Shown: positions 1-8,938 of the stretch, in pieces
How positions within the stretch are numbered: the stretch's first letter is position 1
How the letters are laid out: every line of letters starts with the position of its first letter
Assembly: GCA_030705745.1 (NCBI GenBank)
Contig: JAUZPT010000079.1
Location: 1 to 10,101 of the forward strand
Source of the DNA: Bacillota bacterium
Lineage (GTDB): Bacteria > Bacillota > Bacilli > Bacillales > Cytobacillaceae
Length of the DNA stretch: 10,101 nucleotides
Reading direction: 5' to 3'
Notes under the pieces: generated by a model
What the model was told of the DNA's origin: nothing
What the model saw: only the letters and a program-made list of their open reading frames with translations
Database searches by the model: none
Position numbers and translations under genes: made by a program

Positions 1-17
1 AGATCTGTTTCTTTACT

Positions 18-46
18 ATAGTACCACTGTGTTTTTTAAAAATCGA
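18..46 (-). promoter_or_regulatory. Weak candidate promoter for the gene downstream of ispF
   Basis: The 65 nt after ispF contain no gene and no GC-rich terminator hairpin. On the minus strand TCGATT (46-41), a 17-bp spacer and TACTAT (23-18) with a preceding TGG form an extended -10-like promoter. Only 3 of 6 and 4 of 6 positions match consensus. By Bacillus gene order it could serve gltX, but that gene is not visible. Confidence 0.3.
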
Positions 47-65
47 TTGAAGACTTATTAACTAA

Positions 66-545
66 TCAGCAAGTTTTCTTTATCAGCACAACCGCCTGAG
101 ACGCAATTCCTTCTCCTCGCCCAGTAAAGCCAAGCTTTTCGGTCGTCGTTGCTTTCACGTTAATTTGGCCGGGAGCGGCTTCAAGCAATTCGGCAATACG
201 CTCTTTCATTTGCTGAATATAAGGAGCCATCTTTGGCTGTTGGGCGATAATCGTGCAATCTGCGTTAACAAGCTCGTATCCTTCTTCTTTAACAAGCTTC
301 CAAACATGCTCCATCAATTTTGCCGAATCAGCATCTTTAAAATTGGGATCTGTATCTGGAAAATGCTTGCCAATATCACCAGCACCAATTGCCCCAAGGC
401 ATGCATCGGCGACGGTGTGCAATAGAACATCTGCATCCGAATGTCCCAATAACCCTTTTTCATAAGGAATCGTAATACCCCCAATAATGAGCGGGCGTCC
501 CTCCGTTAATTGATGCACATCAAACCCTTGTCCAATTCGAAACAT
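66..545 (-). CDS. ispF: IspF, 2-C-methyl-D-erythritol 2,4-cyclodiphosphate synthase
   Basis: IspF cyclises the CDP-ME 2-phosphate made by IspE, releasing CMP and forming the cyclodiphosphate of the MEP pathway. The 159-residue protein, normal for this homotrimeric family, carries the metal site D9, H11 (GFDVHQL) and H43 (DVLLH), the HSDAD motif (35-39), and the C-terminal substrate/CMP segment [17 protein letters not shown] (131-147). The ATG at 545 is fixed by homology from the second residue and by AAGGAGA upstream. IspE acts between IspD and IspF but is not encoded here. In Bacillus, gltX usually follows this gene, but it lies outside the window. Nothing appears truncated. Confidence 0.97.
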   Translation of the reverse strand: MFRIGQGFDVHQLTEGRPLIIGGITIPYEKGLLGHSDADVLLHTVADACLGAIGAGDIGKHFPDTDPNFKDADSAKLMEHVWKLVKEEGYELVNADCTIIAQQPKMAPYIQQMKERIAELLEAAPGQINVKATTTEKLGFTGRGEGIASQAVVLIKKTC

Positions 546-673
546 GCGGCATTCTCCTTTTTTAGAAAAGCGGAAGCGCTCTAGCTAGAAAGCTTTTCAA
601 AGTTCAAAAATTTTATACTTTTTGGTTTTAAAAACTATCATTTAACGATTGTCTTCAATGGACATTGTTCAGC
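546..673. other. 128-nt ispD-ispF intergenic region with a palindromic motif
   Basis: This is a longer gap than between most genes of the cluster. On the plus strand, GAAAAGC (565-571) pairs with GCTTTTC (592-598). Inside are AGCG-GAAG-CGCT (569-580) and the palindrome CTAGCTAG (581-588), so two alternative hairpins can form. No U-tract follows on the minus strand. The rest is AT-rich, with a weak promoter-like pair TATAAA (617-612) and ATGATA (641-636), 18 bp apart. The ispF ribosome site AAAGGAGA lies immediately after the palindrome. The motif AAAAGCGGAAGCGC resembles short palindromic intergenic repeats I associate with Bacillaceae genomes, but one copy cannot prove this. Confidence 0.5.
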
Positions 674-1381
674 CTACTTCTCGTCGAGTGATGCTAGGCT
701 TGTTTTTCGTTTATTCATAATCGCTTCAGCAAAAAACAAATCTTCGGGTGTCGTCAGCTTGATATTATCGTAATTTCCTTCGACGACTGTAACAGGATGG
801 CCGAGTCGTTCAACCAAGCTCGCATCATCTGTACCGAGAAAATGATCTTGATCCGCTTTTTCATAAGCGTCCAGCAGTGTTGAAATACGAAAAGCCTGCG
901 GGGTTTGCACAGCCCACAAGCTTGAGCGATCTACCGTTGACGTTACTTTTTCATTCTTCACCATTTTTATCGTATCCTTAACCGGAACAGCCACGATGGC
1001 GGCTCCGGTACGATGAGCTGCATCTGTAAGCTCGTGGATGTGGCGCTTATCAATAAAAGGGCGGGCTGCATCATGAACGAGGACAATTCCAGTCGCGCCC
1101 GCTTCTTTCAACGCATTATGGATGCTATGTTGACGTTCTTTTCCTCCTGGGACGAATGAAGCCACTTTTTTTATATTATATTTTTCAATCAGTGCCTTAA
1201 ATTCTGATTCATCTTGAGGATGAAGCGCAAGAATAATACTCTCGCATTCTGTATCTTCCTCAAATACCTTTAATGTGTGAATGAAGACAGGCGTCCCATT
1301 AAGCTCCAAAAGAAGCTTGTTCTTTCCTGCACCCATTCTCTTTCCCTGGCCTGCAGCCGGAATGATGACCTTGTAAGCCAT
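674..1381 (-). CDS. ispD: IspD, 2-C-methyl-D-erythritol 4-phosphate cytidylyltransferase
   Basis: IspD transfers CMP from CTP to 2-C-methyl-D-erythritol 4-phosphate, giving CDP-methylerythritol in the MEP route to isoprenoids. The 235-residue protein shows the nucleotidyltransferase signature PAAGQGKRMGAGKNK (8-22), with R15 and K22 matching the catalytic Arg and Lys of the family. It also has GGKERQHSI (79-87), VHDAARPF (102-109), TPQAF (160-164) and NIKLTTPEDL (206-215). R152 and K208 occupy the positions of the substrate-binding Arg157 and Lys213 of E. coli. Length is typical. The ATG at 1381 follows TAGGAG. The last dozen residues after the Rossmann-like core look poorly conserved, as is usual. 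It is not fused to IspF as in some proteobacteria, but the two genes are neighbours. Confidence 0.97.
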   Translation of the reverse strand: MAYKVIIPAAGQGKRMGAGKNKLLLELNGTPVFIHTLKVFEEDTECESIILALHPQDESEFKALIEKYNIKKVASFVPGGKERQHSIHNALKEAGATGIVLVHDAARPFIDKRHIHELTDAAHRTGAAIVAVPVKDTIKMVKNEKVTSTVDRSSLWAVQTPQAFRISTLLDAYEKADQDHFLGTDDASLVERLGHPVTVVEGNYDNIKLTTPEDLFFAEAIMNKRKTSLASLDEK

Positions 1382-1398
1382 AAAAAAACTCCTAATCT

Positions 1399-2487
1399 TT
1401 ATAGCGCTTTTTCCAATAATTTTGGTTTTGCGAAAATCATTCTGCCTGCAGATGTTTGCAGAACGCTCGTCACTACAACTTCAATGCGTTTGCCGATAAA
1501 TTCGCGTCCCTCTTCAACGACAATCATCGTTCCGTCATCAAGATAGGCAACACCTTGGTGGTATTCTTTTCCATCTTTTATAACCTGTACAGCCAGTTCT
1601 TCACCAGGAAGGACAACAGGCTTCACCGCATTAGCAAGATCGTTAATGTTTAATACAAACACATTTTGTAATTCGCAAACTTTGTTCAAATTAAAGTCAT
1701 TTGTCACAAGCATTCCGCCTGTTATTTTGGCTAGTTTCACTAGCTTGCTGTCGACTTCCTGAATATCTTCAAAATCACCTTCATAAATATCAACTTTTAT
1801 CGAAAGTTCTTTTTGAATGCGATTTAATATATCAAGACCACGCCGTCCGCGGTTACGTTTCAACACATCGGATGAATCGGCGATATGCTGTAATTCTTCT
1901 AGCACAAATTGAGGAATGACAATCGTTCCCTGTAAAAATCCAGTCTGACAAATATCCGCAATCCGTCCATCAATAATAACGCTCGTATCCAATATTTTCA
2001 AAGACTTCCCACTCTGTTTATCGGCTTCTTCTTCCCCGGTTTTCTTCTTGCCCATCCGATTGGTAAATAGGCCTAATAGTTCATCTCTCTTTTTAAAGCC
2101 CACTTGAAAGCCCAAATATCCAAAAAGGAGTGTAAGTAAAATAGGAGAAACCGTATGGACGACAGGAACTTGAACTGCATTCAGCGCAAAACCGATTAAA
2201 AACGCGACAATCAAACCAAAGATTAAGCCGAAACTCCCAAATATTACATCCGTCACCGGTATTTTAATCAATGAATCTTCCAGCCACTTAATAAAATCAG
2301 TAACATATTCCACAGCCCAAAAAGTAATTAAATAAAAAATAATAGCGCCAAGAATTGCTGTGCTATATGAATTATTGATGAAGGGTACACCCTCAACTTT
2401 CAGCAGATTCAACAATTCCGGAATTAAGAAAATCCCAAGCGTTCCTCCTATAATTAAGAAACATGCTTGTACGATACGTCTTAACAT
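1399..2487 (-). CDS. yacL: YacL, membrane-anchored PIN-TRAM domain protein
   Basis: The exact function is not established. The 362-residue protein has four probable membrane helices (about 4-26, 43-63, 79-102 and 110-130), a short charged linker (about 131-162), a PIN nuclease-like domain (about 163-285) and a C-terminal TRAM domain (about 291-352). PIN acidic residues expected to bind metal are visible: D167 in [11 protein letters not shown]198 in VLEEL, D245 in EVDSKL and D264 in [12 protein letters not shown] domains usually bind RNA, so a membrane-tethered ribonuclease acting on RNA is the natural inference. Older annotations call it PilT-like, from the PIN name, but it is not the pilus ATPase. 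Length fits B. subtilis YacL (about 366). The ATG at 2487 has an almost ideal ribosome site, AAGGAGGTGA. It lies 17 nt before ispD and is probably cotranscribed with it. Confidence 0.92.
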   Translation of the reverse strand: MLRRIVQACFLIIGGTLGIFLIPELLNLLKVEGVPFINNSYSTAILGAIIFYLITFWAVEYVTDFIKWLEDSLIKIPVTDVIFGSFGLIFGLIVAFLIGFALNAVQVPVVHTVSPILLTLLFGYLGFQVGFKKRDELLGLFTNRMGKKKTGEEEADKQSGKSLKILDTSVIIDGRIADICQTGFLQGTIVIPQFVLEELQHIADSSDVLKRNRGRRGLDILNRIQKELSIKVDIYEGDFEDIQEVDSKLVKLAKITGGMLVTNDFNLNKVCELQNVFVLNINDLANAVKPVVLPGEELAVQVIKDGKEYHQGVAYLDDGTMIVVEEGREFIGKRIEVVVTSVLQTSAGRMIFAKPKLLEKAL

Positions 2488-2773
2488 TCCTTCACCTCCT
2501 TATACTCATTATAAACAAAATAGTTAAATTGAAACATTTATCATTGATATTTTTACACAACTAATTAAACCCAATATGAAGATCCACTAATATATTCTCG
2601 TAACGATCCGCAAGTCCATCGTTGCAAGGATATCTCTTCTTAGGGTAGCACCGTGAAAAATGAGTGTCAAACAATACAAGTTAGTTTTTTAGCCAATTAT
2701 TACTAGAATTGTGAAGGTCCCAAAATAACCTTTTAAGTTTCCACGCATCACCGTGTTGAATTGAAATATGTTT
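2488..2773. other. 286-nt gene-free stretch between disA and yacL
   Basis: No credible coding sequence is seen on either strand. It is AT-rich. Read on the minus strand it holds a 5-bp inverted repeat AAGGT/ACCTT (2732-2714) without a U-tract, the promoter-like element at 2642-2670, and a 6-bp inverted repeat AACGAT/ATCGTT (2623-2602). It ends with a near-perfect yacL ribosome site AAGGAGGTGA (2501-2492). A second -10-like TATAAT sits at 2513-2508. I find no convincing terminator for disA, so read-through from radA-disA may contribute to yacL expression. Confidence 0.7.
2642..2670 (-). promoter_or_regulatory. Candidate sigma-A promoter upstream of yacL-ispD
   Basis: A perfect -35 TTGACA (2670-2665) is followed by a 17-bp spacer and the -10 TACCCT (2647-2642). 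That -10 is only 3 of 6 to consensus but has an extended TGC directly before it. Transcription would start near 2635 and leave a leader of roughly 148 nt before yacL. Spacing and -35 are ideal and the -10 is weak, so this is a reasonable guess rather than a firm call. Confidence 0.45.
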
Positions 2774-3847
2774 TTAAAGAAGCCTTCCTGTGAACAACCT
2801 TTCCTTGATCAACTTAAAACCTTCCTTTATCTTTCGGGCTCTCACTTCACCAATTCCTTCGACTTCATCAAGCTCGTCGACCGATGCCGCCAGAATGTTA
2901 GGTAATTCCGCAAAACAATCAATTAGGTTTTCAATGATGATTCCTGGAAGACGTGGGATTCGATTTAAAATTCTATAGCCGCGTGGGCACTTGTATTCAT
3001 CCAAATGGACATATCCTGGATATCCTAGCATTTTTAATAGGTTTTGATCCTCGATCGTCTCGCCCGAAGACTGGATTTGGAGTTTCTGAAGTATTTCCAA
3101 AGGTTTAATGTCTCGTTCACTCGCATAATCCTTAATAATAAAAGTTGCTTCTTCTTCCAAATCAGTCATGATTTCATTCATTTGAAGCCTGATTAATCTG
3201 CCCTCTGTACCCATTTCGCTTAAATAGGATAATAGTTCATTCTTAATTTTAAAAACCATTTCCAAACGGTGAAGCACTTGCAAAATATCGTTATATGTAA
3301 CGGATTCCTCAAATTCAAGAATGCTTAAGTATGAAATGCTTTGCTCAAGCACCGCTTTATATTTTTCCAGCGTTTGAATGGCTTGATTGGCCTTTGCCAA
3401 GATGACCGTAATATCCTTCAGCGCATAACGAAAATTCCCTTGGTAAAGTGTGATCACGTTCCTTCTCTGAGAAATGGCGATAACGAGTGATTTCGTTTGC
3501 CTTGCAACCCGCTCCGCTGTGCGATGGCGCATTCCCGTTTCCGTTGACGCAACGCCAGGGTCAGGCACAAGTTGGGCATTTGCAAAAAGGATTTTTGTTC
3601 CCGAATCATTTAAGATGATTGCACCATCCATTTTTGCAAGTTCATACAAAAAATTCGACGAAAAAGAGCAATTCAACTGAAAGCCGCCATCCACTAGATT
3701 CTTCACCTTTTCATTGTAACCTACGACAATCAAACCACCCGTATTCGCACGCAATACATTGTCTATCCCTTCACGCAACGGGGTGCCAGGGGCAATAAAT
3801 TTCAAGATTTCACTCGCATTTTGTTCGCTTATCCTCTTATTTTCCAT
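2774..3847 (-). CDS. disA: DisA, DNA-integrity-scanning diadenylate cyclase
   Basis: DisA makes cyclic di-AMP from two ATP. It forms an octamer that moves along DNA, and its activity falls at branched structures, signalling damage (B. subtilis, where the signal delays sporulation). The DAC domain covers about residues 1-150 and has the catalytic DGA (74-76) and RHRTAER (107-113) motifs. A helical linker (about 150-290) follows, then a C-terminal helix-hairpin-helix DNA-binding region with [12 protein letters not shown] (329-340). The 357-residue length matches B. subtilis (360). The ATG at 3847 lies 3 nt after the radA stop, and its ribosome site GGGAGGG overlaps the end of radA, so the two are probably coupled. 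RadA is reported to restrain DisA synthesis of c-di-AMP. Catalytic residues are intact, so the protein should be active. Confidence 0.97.
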   Translation of the reverse strand: MENKRISEQNASEILKFIAPGTPLREGIDNVLRANTGGLIVVGYNEKVKNLVDGGFQLNCSFSSNFLYELAKMDGAIILNDSGTKILFANAQLVPDPGVASTETGMRHRTAERVARQTKSLVIAISQRRNVITLYQGNFRYALKDITVILAKANQAIQTLEKYKAVLEQSISYLSILEFEESVTYNDILQVLHRLEMVFKIKNELLSYLSEMGTEGRLIRLQMNEIMTDLEEEATFIIKDYASERDIKPLEILQKLQIQSSGETIEDQNLLKMLGYPGYVHLDEYKCPRGYRILNRIPRLPGIIIENLIDCFAELPNILAASVDELDEVEGIGEVRARKIKEGFKLIKERLFTGRLL

Positions 3848-3850
3848 CCA

Positions 3851-5230
3851 TTACCCTCCCAATGCCGCTTTAAGCGCCTGGCTGACAGAGGAGACCCCGA
3901 CAAGTTCAATTCCTTCTGGAGCGGACCACCCTCCAAGATTGTTCGCTGGCAAGATAACCCGTTCAAATCCAAGCTTCGCCGCTTCCTGTACACGCTGCTC
4001 AATTCGTGACACCCTTCTCACTTCACCTGTAAGGCCGACCTCACCGATGATGCAATCCGTAGCTTTTGTCGGTTTATCACGAAAGCTTGAGGCAATGCTG
4101 ACCGCAATCGCCAAGTCAATGGCCGGTTCATCCAGCTTCACTCCACCGGCGACCTTTAAATACGCATCTTGATTTGCTAGCAGCATACCGACCCGCTTTT
4201 CCAATACAGCCATCAGCAACGGCACCCGATTATGATCAATTCCTGTCGCCATTCTTCTTGGATTACCAAAGCTCGTTGGGGAAATTAGTGCCTGGATCTC
4301 CACCAATATCGGTCTCGTCCCCTCCATTGATGCCACTACCGTCGACCCCGCCGCACCTTGTGATCGTTCTTCCAGGAAAATTTCCGACGGATTCGCGACC
4401 TCCACAAGACCCAGCTCCTTCATTTCAAAAATGCCCATCTCGTTTGTGGAGCCGAAGCGATTTTTTACAGCTCTTAAAATTCGATACGTATGATGCCTTT
4501 CGCCTTCAAAATATAAAACCGTATCGACCATGTGCTCCAATATTCTCGGGCCGGCAATCGAGCCTTCTTTTGTCACATGGCCAACGATAAAAATTGCGAT
4601 ACCTTTCGTTTTTCCAATTCGCATTAATTCCGCCGTACACTCTCGTACCTGTGATACGCTACCTGGCGCTGAGGTCACCTCAGGGTGGAAAACTGTCTGG
4701 ATCGAGTCAATGATCACGAATCCCGGGTTCGTGCTCTCAATCGTGCGGCTGATCTCCTCCAGATTCGTTTCGGCATACACGAGCAGATTTTCAGACATCA
4801 CCCCAAGCCGGTCCGCCCGAAGCTTTGTCTGTCGAAGCGATTCCTCTCCCGAAATATATAAAACAGAATTTCCTTTATGGGCAAGCTGGGCAGACACTTG
4901 CAATAGGAGCGTTGATTTTCCAATGCCGGGATCTCCACCGATCAGCACCAACGACCCTTTAACGACCCCTCCTCCAAGAACCCGATTTAGTTCGTTAAGG
5001 TCGGTATAAATTCTCGGTTCACTCATCGTTTCAATGGATGTGATGGGCTCCGGTTTGGACAGGATGGCTGAGCTGTCAGAATGCACAAATGCACCCTTTC
5101 TTTTGGTTCCGGTCACTTCTACTTCCTCAACCATCTTATTCCATGCATTACATCCGGGACATTTCCCCATCCATTTAGCTGACTCATAGCCACATTCCTG
5201 GCACATGAATTTTGTTTTACGTTTTACCAT
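3851..5230 (-). CDS. radA: RadA (Sms), RecA-like DNA branch-migration ATPase
   Basis: RadA is a hexameric DNA-dependent ATPase that drives branch migration during recombination and repair, and in Bacillus also acts in transformation. The 459-residue protein shows all the diagnostic parts in order. They are an N-terminal C4 zinc finger (C10, C13, C24, C27), Walker [10 protein letters not shown] (99-107), Walker B FVIIDS (171-176), the RadA-specific KNRFGS (256-261) and a C-terminal Lon-like domain (about 290-459). That Lon fold has no proteolytic role in RadA. Length is standard (about 458). The ATG at 5230 follows AAGAGGAGA. RadA is known to interact with DisA, the next gene 3 nt downstream, so the pairing is functionally meaningful. 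No promoter is obvious between the preceding hairpin and the start codon. Confidence 0.97.
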   Translation of the reverse strand: MVKRKTKFMCQECGYESAKWMGKCPGCNAWNKMVEEVEVTGTKRKGAFVHSDSSAILSKPEPITSIETMSEPRIYTDLNELNRVLGGGVVKGSLVLIGGDPGIGKSTLLLQVSAQLAHKGNSVLYISGEESLRQTKLRADRLGVMSENLLVYAETNLEEISRTIESTNPGFVIIDSIQTVFHPEVTSAPGSVSQVRECTAELMRIGKTKGIAIFIVGHVTKEGSIAGPRILEHMVDTVLYFEGERHHTYRILRAVKNRFGSTNEMGIFEMKELGLVEVANPSEIFLEERSQGAAGSTVVASMEGTRPILVEIQALISPTSFGNPRRMATGIDHNRVPLLMAVLEKRVGMLLANQDAYLKVAGGVKLDEPAIDLAIAVSIASSFRDKPTKATDCIIGEVGLTGEVRRVSRIEQRVQEAAKLGFERVILPANNLGGWSAPEGIELVGVSSVSQALKAALGG

Positions 5231-5257
5231 TGCTTTCTCTCCTCTTGAACGTTACTC

Positions 5258-5303
5258 ACAAAAGAAAGGAGGTACACGAAATCGTCTTTACGTGTACCTC
5301 CTT
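5258..5303 (-). terminator. Strong hairpin with U-rich tail after clpC, a likely (possibly leaky) terminator
   Basis: On the minus strand AAGGAGGTACACG (5303-5291) and CGTGTACCTCCTT (5278-5266) form a perfect 13-bp stem around a 12-nt loop. The stem is followed by TCTTTTGTG, a short interrupted U-tract. The T-rich side lies only in the minus direction, so it should act on transcripts leaving clpC. The stem is somewhat AU-containing and the U-tract is imperfect, so read-through into radA, which starts 36 nt beyond the stem, is plausible. Confidence 0.8.
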
Positions 5304-5382
5304 AGTTCGTAATCCATTATGCGTAAAGGGATTTACTTGATTGTTTTGTAAGGCCATTCTAAGTGCCTTTATGACCTGCCTT

Positions 5383-7824
5383 TTATTTTGTAAGAGCGCT
5401 TTTTTCTGCAACTCTTACAACAAAATCTTCATCCACCACATCGATGATTACATTTTGTCCAGTCAGCAAGGTTCCTTTCAGGAGTTCCTCGGACAGGCGA
5501 TCTTCAATATGTTTTTGAATAGCCCTGCGCAACGGACGCGCACCATATTCAGGATCATATCCTTCTTTTGCAATTTTATCTTTAGCACTCTGTGTCAACT
5601 CAAGCGTAATGCTTTGCTCTTTTAATCTCTTCACTAACGAATCGGACATTAAGGTCACAATTTCCTGCAAATGCTTTTTCTCAAGTGCATGGAAGACAAT
5701 AATTTCATCAATACGGTTCAAGAATTCCGGGCGGAACGCCTTTTTAAGCTCTTCCATAACTTTACCTTTCATATCCTTGTAATCCTGCTCACCGTCCTGG
5801 ATATTGAAGCCCACATATTTATTGCTCTTTAACGATTGAGCCCCTACATTGGACGTCATGATCAGCACTGTATTGCGGAAATCCACCGTTCTTCCTTTTG
5901 AATCGGTCAATCGCCCGTCTTCTAGCACTTGCAACAGAATATTAAATACATCCGGATGCGCCTTTTCTATTTCATCAAGCAGGACAACAGAGTACGGTTT
6001 GCGGCGCACTTTTTCTGTTAATTGTCCTCCTTCTTCATAGCCTACATAGCCCGGAGGTGAACCAACAAGCCTTGAGGTGGAATGCTTTTCCATGTACTCG
6101 GACATATCGATCCGGATCATGGCGTCTTCATCACCGAACATGGATTCTGCCAATGCACGTGCCAGTTCCGTTTTCCCTACGCCGGTCGGTCCAAGGAACA
6201 CAAACGAACCAATCGGTCGCTTCGGATCTTTCAATCCCGCTCTTGCCCTTCGAACAGCCTTCGAAACAGCTTTAACCGCTTCTTCTTGGCCAATCACGCG
6301 CGAATGCAATAATTCTTCCAAATTAAGCAGCTTTTCTGTTTCTGTTTGCGCCAGCTTTGAAACCGGGATTCCCGTCCAGCTCGATACGACACTCGCAATA
6401 TCCTCGACAGTGACCTCGCTGTTTTCTTTCCCTTGCTTTTCCTTCCAGTTCTTCTTAGTTTCATCAAGCTGCTCGCGAAGGCGTTGTTCTGTATCCCTTA
6501 AAGAAGCAGCCTTTTCAAATTCCTGGCTCTGAACAGAGGCATCTTTTTCCTTCCGAACTTCCTCCAGCTTCACTTCAAGCTCTTTCAAGTTAGGAGGTGT
6601 GGTGTACGAACGAAGACGAACCTTTGAACCTGCTTCATCAATAAGGTCAATCGCCTTGTCAGGCAAAAAGCGGTCGGATATATAGCGGTCGGATAATTTG
6701 ACGGCCGCGTCGATCGCTTCATCGGTAATCGAAACGCGGTGATGCGCTTCATAACGGTCGCGAAGGCCTTTTAAAATTTGGACTGATTCATCGGCTGTTG
6801 GCTCATCCACACGAATCGGCTGGAAGCGACGCTCCAAAGCTGCATCTTTTTCAATGTATTTTCGGTATTCGTCTAGGGTGGTCGCCCCAATACATTGGAG
6901 TTCCCCACGAGCCAGGGAAGGCTTCAAAATATTGGATGCATCAATTGCGCCTTCTGCTCCGCCAGCTCCAATCAATGTATGCAACTCGTCAATGAACAAA
7001 ATTATATTTCCTGCCTGACGAATTTCATCCATCACTTTCTTAAGGCGATCTTCAAATTCCCCACGGTATTTTGTTCCAGCGACAACCGTTCCCATATCAA
7101 GCGTCATCACGCGTTTGTCACGCAATATTTCAGGCACTTCATTGTTGACGATCTGCTGTGCAAGGCCTTCTGCAATCGCCGTCTTGCCCACTCCAGGCTC
7201 CCCGATCAGTACAGGATTATTCTTTGTGCGGCGGCTTAGCACCTCGATCACACGTTGAATTTCCTTGCTGCGGCCAATTACCGGATCAAGGCTTCCTTCC
7301 CTGGCGATTGCCGTAAGGTCACGAGCAAGACTATCCAGCGTCGGTGTATTCGCACTGGCAGAGGTACCGCTTTGATGGCTGCCCGATTCGTTGCTTCCCA
7401 ATAATTGTAGAACTTGCTGACGCGCTTTATTCAGGCTGACGCCCAGATTATTCAATACCCGTGCGGCCACGCCTTCTCCCTCGCGAATCAAGCCAAGTAA
7501 AATATGCTCTGTACCCACATAGGAATGTCCGAGTTTCCTCGCTTCATCCATGGACAACTCAATAACCTTTTTTGCCCTCGGGGTATAATGAATGGATTGA
7601 GAGCTGTCTTGGCCCTTACCGATTAAATTTTCAACCTCCTGCTGGATTTTTTCTGCTCCAAGTCCAAGGCCGTATAATGCTTTCGCGGCAATTCCATCGC
7701 CTTCGCGAACCAATCCCAATAAAATATGCTCTGTCCCAATATTATTATGGCCTAGACGTATTGCTTCCTCTTGAGCCAATGCCAATACCTTTTGCGCTCT
7801 CTCCGTAAATCGGCCGAACATCAT
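5383..7824 (-). CDS. clpC: ClpC, Hsp100 AAA+ unfoldase of the ClpCP protease
   Basis: ClpC unfolds phosphoarginine-marked and adaptor-delivered proteins and feeds them to ClpP. Two N-terminal Clp repeats occupy about residues 1-70 and 77-145, each with a TEHILLGL(V/I)REG segment. The first AAA+ module has Walker A GEPGVGKT (208-215), Walker B ILFIDE (275-280) and pore loop KYRG (252-255). The middle domain, a UVR-like coiled coil (about 419-455), keeps Phe436, known to control the resting state and adaptor dependence. The second AAA+ module has GPTGVGKT (545-552), VVLLDE (613-618) and pore loop GYVG (592-595). The 813-residue length matches B. subtilis ClpC (810) and the sequence is nearly colinear with it. 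The ATG at 7824 is preceded by AAGGGAGG. A second ATG follows immediately, but the [10 protein letters not shown] form is normal for the family. It is the last gene before the hairpin at 5258-5303. Confidence 0.98.
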   Translation of the reverse strand: MMFGRFTERAQKVLALAQEEAIRLGHNNIGTEHILLGLVREGDGIAAKALYGLGLGAEKIQQEVENLIGKGQDSSQSIHYTPRAKKVIELSMDEARKLGHSYVGTEHILLGLIREGEGVAARVLNNLGVSLNKARQQVLQLLGSNESGSHQSGTSASANTPTLDSLARDLTAIAREGSLDPVIGRSKEIQRVIEVLSRRTKNNPVLIGEPGVGKTAIAEGLAQQIVNNEVPEILRDKRVMTLDMGTVVAGTKYRGEFEDRLKKVMDEIRQAGNIILFIDELHTLIGAGGAEGAIDASNILKPSLARGELQCIGATTLDEYRKYIEKDAALERRFQPIRVDEPTADESVQILKGLRDRYEAHHRVSITDEAIDAAVKLSDRYISDRFLPDKAIDLIDEAGSKVRLRSYTTPPNLKELEVKLEEVRKEKDASVQSQEFEKAASLRDTEQRLREQLDETKKNWKEKQGKENSEVTVEDIASVVSSWTGIPVSKLAQTETEKLLNLEELLHSRVIGQEEAVKAVSKAVRRARAGLKDPKRPIGSFVFLGPTGVGKTELARALAESMFGDEDAMIRIDMSEYMEKHSTSRLVGSPPGYVGYEEGGQLTEKVRRKPYSVVLLDEIEKAHPDVFNILLQVLEDGRLTDSKGRTVDFRNTVLIMTSNVGAQSLKSNKYVGFNIQDGEQDYKDMKGKVMEELKKAFRPEFLNRIDEIIVFHALEKKHLQEIVTLMSDSLVKRLKEQSITLELTQSAKDKIAKEGYDPEYGARPLRRAIQKHIEDRLSEELLKGTLLTGQNVIIDVVDEDFVVRVAEKSALTK

Positions 7825-7843
7825 ATTTTTTCCTCCCTTATTC

Positions 7844-8923
7844 TTAATTCTGTGATTTATCGTTTTCCATTTTCAACCGTTCCCTAATGACCGAGGCACG
7901 CAGAATATCTCTTTCATTTGGCCTTAAAGGTCCACCTGCATATTGCTGCAAAAATCCAGGCTGTGTGAGGATCATCAGTTCGTTTAATATGTTTTTTGAC
8001 ATATCTTCAATAAAACCGATATCAATGCCGAGCCGAACATCCGATAAGCAGCGGGCTGCTTCTTTCGATTCGATGATCCGGCTGTTTGACAACACTCCAT
8101 AAGAACGAAAGACTCTATCTTCTAATTGTATGTGAGAAGTCTTTACTAATGCTTCACGTGCTGACCTTTCCTGAGAAATAAGCTGGCTGACAACACTCTT
8201 CAAATCTTCTACTATATCCTCTTCAGATTTGCCCAGTGTAATTTGATTCGAGATTTGAAAAATATTTCCTAGAGCTTCGCTTCCTTCTCCATAAATTCCT
8301 CTTACCACCAAACCAAGCTGGTTAATCGCCGGAATGATACGATTTATTTGGTGAGTCAAAATTAAACCTGGCAAATGCATCATGACCGACGCCCTCAAGC
8401 CTGTGCCAACATTGGTCGGGCAACTTGTTAAATAGCCTTTTTTCTCATTAAAAGCATACTGGATATGGTCTTCCAGCCAGTCATCAATTTCATTAGCCGC
8501 TTCAAGCGCCTCCGAAAGCTGGAGTCCAGGAAACAAGCATTGGATCCGGAGATGATCTTCTTCATTAAGCATGATGCTCACTTCTTCATTGACGGTCAGT
8601 ACACATGCTCCGTGAGTGGAATCATCCGCAAGGTTTGGACTAATTAAATGCTTTTCCATCAACACTCTTTTTTGAAGTGGTTGAAGTTCATCCATCTTCA
8701 ATAGTTCCATTTGGCCAAACTTTTCAAAAGCAGTTTGTTGTAAAATTTCCTGCACTTTTAAAATAATCGCCTTTGCTTCATCATGTGAATACAAAGTTGG
8801 AAATTTATAGTCTTGAAAATTGCGAGCCAGACGGATGCGTGAACTCAGGACTATGTCAGAATCAGGTCCTTCCTCGCTCATCCACGGGCTCACTGCCTGG
8901 GTAATAAATCCTTCCAATGACAC
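7844..8923 (-). CDS. mcsB: McsB, protein-arginine kinase (ATP:guanido phosphotransferase fold)
   Basis: McsB phosphorylates arginine side chains using ATP. This inactivates CtsR and marks damaged proteins for ClpC-ClpP. The 359-residue protein keeps the phosphagen-kinase catalytic elements: SSRIRLARN (27-35), [11 protein letters not shown] (118-128), [16 protein letters not shown] (166-181) with the active-site-region Cys168, and [10 protein letters not shown] (208-217). The C-terminal RDILRA (338-343) matches the RDxxRA phosphoarginine-binding motif known to mediate allosteric activation. The substrate-specificity lobe differs from creatine and arginine kinases, as expected for a protein substrate. 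The start codon is GTG (8923-8921). It is supported by homology from residue 1 and by the ribosome site GGGAGGGG, which lies inside the last codons of mcsA. B. subtilis McsB is 363 residues, so this one is complete. Confidence 0.97.
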   Translation of the reverse strand: MSLEGFITQAVSPWMSEEGPDSDIVLSSRIRLARNFQDYKFPTLYSHDEAKAIILKVQEILQQTAFEKFGQMELLKMDELQPLQKRVLMEKHLISPNLADDSTHGACVLTVNEEVSIMLNEEDHLRIQCLFPGLQLSEALEAANEIDDWLEDHIQYAFNEKKGYLTSCPTNVGTGLRASVMMHLPGLILTHQINRIIPAINQLGLVVRGIYGEGSEALGNIFQISNQITLGKSEEDIVEDLKSVVSQLISQERSAREALVKTSHIQLEDRVFRSYGVLSNSRIIESKEAARCLSDVRLGIDIGFIEDMSKNILNELMILTQPGFLQQYAGGPLRPNERDILRASVIRERLKMENDKSQN

Positions 8924-8938
8924 GTTTATTCCCCTCCC
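8921..8938 (-). promoter_or_regulatory. Ribosome-binding site and GTG start of mcsB, embedded in the mcsA end
   Basis: The minus strand reads GGGAGGGGAATAAACGTG. The purine-rich GGGAGGGG encodes the last residues of McsA, TAA is the mcsA stop, and GTG two bases later is the mcsB start. It is the only GTG start in the window. The layout implies that ribosomes finishing mcsA help load mcsB, which would couple activator and kinase output. Confidence 0.8.

Noticed and set aside
2508..2513. TATAAT just upstream of yacL as its main promoter
   Set aside because: There is no acceptable -35 at 16-18 bp, and the start site would fall within the ribosome-binding site, leaving almost no leader.
2602..2623. 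Inverted repeat AACGAT/ATCGTT as a disA terminator or riboswitch stem
   Set aside because: It is only 6 bp, has no U-tract and matches no riboswitch core I recognise. It is kept only as a detail of the gap.
3759..4172. 137-codon plus-strand frame spanning the radA-disA junction
   Set aside because: It is antisense to two well-supported genes, with no homology or start signals.
4530..5009. 159-codon open frame on the plus strand
   Set aside because: It lies wholly antisense to radA, whose domains are intact. It has no recognisable motif or ribosome site, so it is a shadow of codon bias.
6077..6532. 151-codon open frame on the plus strand
   Set aside because: It is antisense to the highly conserved clpC second ATPase and middle domains. 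Its serine- and phenylalanine-rich composition is typical of a reverse-strand shadow.
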